From IMG/VR virus record IMGVR_UViG_3300048822_000012, positions 1 through 39,910 of that record: 39,910 nt of DNA; one strand, given 5' to 3'. This DNA comes from a virus. A program made the position numbers and the translations under genes. The notes beneath the pieces were generated by a model. The model was given only the letters and a program-made list of their open reading frames with translations. It was not told the origin of the DNA and ran no database searches. This document shows positions 38,558 to 39,910 of the stretch, piece by piece (position 1 is the first letter of the stretch; each line of letters opens with the position of its first letter).

Positions 38558-38994
38558 TAGATGCGCCTCACGATAACTGGGCCAAGCGAGTAAGAATCTT
38601 GTTTGTATTCCGAACCGACACCATCAGCAGCAGGACCGTGAAGACCCCGGCTGTGACCGATAGCAGTGGGGTATCCGCCGTTATCGTCATAGTCCCCGTC
38701 ATGGCTATCAGTGACCAGCATACCGTCACAGCCAATGCTGTTCTCAAAGTACTCCCGGTAGTCATCATTTTCCTTCCAGCCGTCTATCTTCCCGGCAAGC
38801 CAGGTATAGCAATCCTCCGTGGGGGACGTGCCCGAGATATTCGGATCTTGTGGCGGGGGGACATTCTGGAGTTCATCGTCGCTCTGGGCGTTAGCCGCAG
38901 AGGCGACGGATCGCTCACCGGATGAATGGTTAGCCTCTACGCCCGTCTGTGGACGGGCAAAGACTGGATTACGTCTGTCATATTCCTTAGCCAT
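38557..38994 (-). CDS. Hypothetical protein, first gene of the structural operon, 145 aa
   Basis: It has a disordered N-terminal third (SSGERSVASAANAQSDDELQ NVPPPQDPN) and a folded-looking core with CYTWLAGKIDGWKENDDYRE YFENSIGC and an acidic loop DSHDGDYDDNGG. Its upstream region is the long hairpin-rich leader. No recognised family. Confidence 0.55.
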   Translation of the reverse strand: MAKEYDRRNPVFARPQTGVEANHSSGERSVASAANAQSDDELQNVPPPQDPNISGTSPTEDCYTWLAGKIDGWKENDDYREYFENSIGCDGMLVTDSHDGDYDDNGGYPTAIGHSRGLHGPAADGVGSEYKQDSYSLGPVIVRRI

Positions 38995-39070
38995 CTAGGG
39001 TATGTCTCTTTGCTGTTCCGCGCAAGCAGGAGCCGATCAGGCGACTGCGAAGCGTCGTGTAGCGTTCTAA

Positions 39071-39370
39071 GCCGCGCTAAGCGGCGTTGCGTTACTCGGC
39101 TTTTCTGGTAGCGACCGCCCCATAGGCGGGAGCGAACAACCAGATAAGTTATTGATGTTCTAAGAGAAGAGAAAGATAGGCACTTGTGCCTATCGGTTTC
39201 CCTGTAGCGACTGTCGTAACAGTCGCGGAGGGAAATTCTCTTCTCGCTTCTCGTCTTCTTCTTCTTGGGGATGCCTTAGGGGCATCCCCTTTATCTTCTC
39301 TTCTCCGCGATGCCTATTGTTTAGGCATCGCTGTTATTCCGTCCGCTGCCTACGCCCACCGGCAGCGGAC
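39071..39370 (-). promoter_or_regulatory. Array of seven hairpins, leader of the structural operon
   Basis: Stems: GCCGC/GCGGC (39071-39085), CCGCC/GGCGG (39115-39129) and GATAGGCAC/GTGCCTATC (39175-39194). Next is GCGACTG/CAGTCGC (39207-39226), extended by TTTCCCT/AGGGAAA. Then GGGGATGCC/GGCATCCCC (39267-39289), GCGATGCCTA/TAGGCATCGC (39307-39331) and GTCCGCTGCC/GGCAGCGGAC (39341-39370). Purine and pyrimidine tracts (AGAGAAGAGAAAG and CTTCTCTTCTC) between them could pair as well. On the minus strand this would be a long structured 5' UTR. Confidence 0.6.
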
Positions 39371-39586
39371 TATATAGGAGAGGGATCTTACAAAGACACT
39401 GTGTGTCTGGACTAGTCGTATTTCGAAGCAGATTTGTGTTAAGAAGTGTCAAGATTGTTAAAACTGTGAACTACGTCACACTTTCTTAGCTATTCTGGCC
39501 CCTAAGGGGGCCATTAGTGCGATGCAATGTTAACCTAATGGCGCTAGCAGGGCTGCGCAAGCAGCGTTATGGTCTTGTCATTTCGG

Positions 39587-39592
39587 TATAAT
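39587..39592 (+). promoter_or_regulatory. Perfect -10 box TATAAT (rightward)
   Basis: TATAAT on the plus strand in the control region. No good TTGACA lies 16-18 bases upstream (GCGTTA at the expected place), so a promoter here would need an activator or an alternative sigma factor. It would direct transcription toward the right edge. Confidence 0.3.
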
Positions 39593-39826
39593 CCGGCATC
39601 GATTCCGGTGTGTCCTGTGTATCTGGCGTAAACAGAGGCGCTGCGCGCCAGCGTCGCGCCGTTGCGCTCGGCAGGATATCAGGGGGTATTTATCAGGGCA
39701 TTGTGCACTGCATCAATTCTGCCATTATTTCCTTTTTTATGAAAGAGATAGGGTCGCTTCGCTCGGCCCGCAAGAATTCTTTGTTACCCGGGTACCCTGG
39801 TACCAGATATATTGTTAAATGGAAAA

Positions 39827-39853
39827 TCGCTAAATTCGCTAAATTCGTAGGAT
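39827..39853. repeat. 9-bp tandem repeat TCGCTAAAT
   Basis: Two exact copies (39827-39835, 39836-39844) and a degenerate third (TCGTAGGAT). It lies 13 bases before the 15-bp repeats at the window edge. It could be a protein-binding array or part of an origin or terminal region. Confidence 0.6.
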
Positions 39854-39865
39854 CATGTTATGTTA

Positions 39866-39910
39866 ATAACAGTTGATATGATAACAGTTGATATGATATC
39901 AGATGATATG
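39866..39910. repeat. 15-bp tandem repeats ATAACAGTTGATATG, cut by the window edge
   Basis: Two exact copies (39866-39880, 39881-39895) and a third with two mismatches (ATATCAGATGATATG, 39896-39910), which runs to the last base. More copies may lie outside. AT-rich direct repeats of this kind serve as iterons, operator arrays or terminal-repeat flanks. Confidence 0.75.

Larger units (their letters stand above)
38995..39910. other. Non-coding control region between the divergent arms
   Basis: 916 bases with no ORF I can support. It contains the hairpin array (39071-39370) and an AGACAC/GTGTCT stem at 39394-39408. Two GC stems follow: GGCCCC-taag-GGGGCC at 39497-39512 and GCTGC-gcaa-GCAGC (GNRA loop) at 39552-39565. 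It also holds a TATAAT at 39587 and two sets of short tandem repeats near the edge. It is expected to carry promoters for the leftward structural operon and perhaps for genes beyond the right edge. Confidence 0.7.

Noticed and set aside
39186-39377. 63-aa ORF through the hairpin array
   Set aside because: It is created by inverted repeats and has no SD or recognisable sequence.
39610-39876. 88-aa plus-strand ORF in the control region
   Set aside because: GTG start without SD, composition not protein-like, and it runs across hairpins and the repeat zone.

Overview
The window is a near-complete genome segment of a lytic tailed bacteriophage, most likely a podovirus infecting a Gram-negative host. 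The virion genes are podovirus-like: a 733-residue portal, large terminase, tail-tubular/stabilisation-type proteins, internal virion proteins and a lytic transglycosylase, with no tape measure, sheath or major tail tube. I see no integrase or repressor and no phage RNA polymerase; a small sigma-region-2-like protein is present. A lipobox protein in the late early region fits a Gram-negative host. The window opens inside a tailspike gene and closes inside a tandem repeat, so both edges are cut.

Layout. Bases 1-16014 are transcribed rightward. They hold the 3' part of a beta-helix tailspike (1-1035) and two small genes. Next is a tightly coupled operon (1581-5777) with a glutamine-synthetase-like amidoligase, a class II glutamine amidotransferase, several tiny proteins and the sigma-like protein. 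A 294-base structured non-coding leader follows. The replication/nucleotide module (6072-15977) encodes primase, DnaB-like helicase, family A DNA polymerase, an SSB-like protein, 5'-3' exonuclease, endonuclease I, a DUF4406 protein, a MazG/dNTP-diphosphohydrolase-like protein and a DEDD exonuclease. A nested lipoprotein gene ends the arm. A bidirectional terminator at about 16024-16042 separates this arm from the leftward structural arm (16072-38994). Read in its own direction the structural arm runs: small virion proteins, terminase small subunit, three tandem paralogues, terminase large subunit, portal, scaffold, major capsid, tail/adaptor proteins, ejection proteins, transglycosylase, holin and a small zincin. 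Bases 38995-39910 carry no convincing gene but many hairpins and repeats and form the control region between the two arms.

Main unusual points. (1) The major capsid gene is split by a 645-nt group I intron (28331-28975) with a LAGLIDADG homing endonuclease. Its P, Q, R and S core elements, P1 with a U-G wobble, and P10 can all be read. (2) Upstream of that intron, capsid exon 1 is also broken by a short frame-changing segment with stops and an inverted repeat. (3) The first two-thirds of the DNA polymerase gene is overprinted in the +1 frame by six consecutive small ORFs, four of them predicted membrane peptides. The first shares a ribosome binding site with the polymerase. (4) Three small proteins encoded beside the amidoligase/amidotransferase pair share a C-terminal motif, RRYGP[YF][RK]PI, two of them on SH3-like bodies and one on an unrelated body; they are candidate substrates or tags. 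(5) The palindrome GTTTAAAC occurs 11 times by eye where chance predicts fewer than one. (6) A shrunken tRNA-like cloverleaf lies just after the capsid gene.
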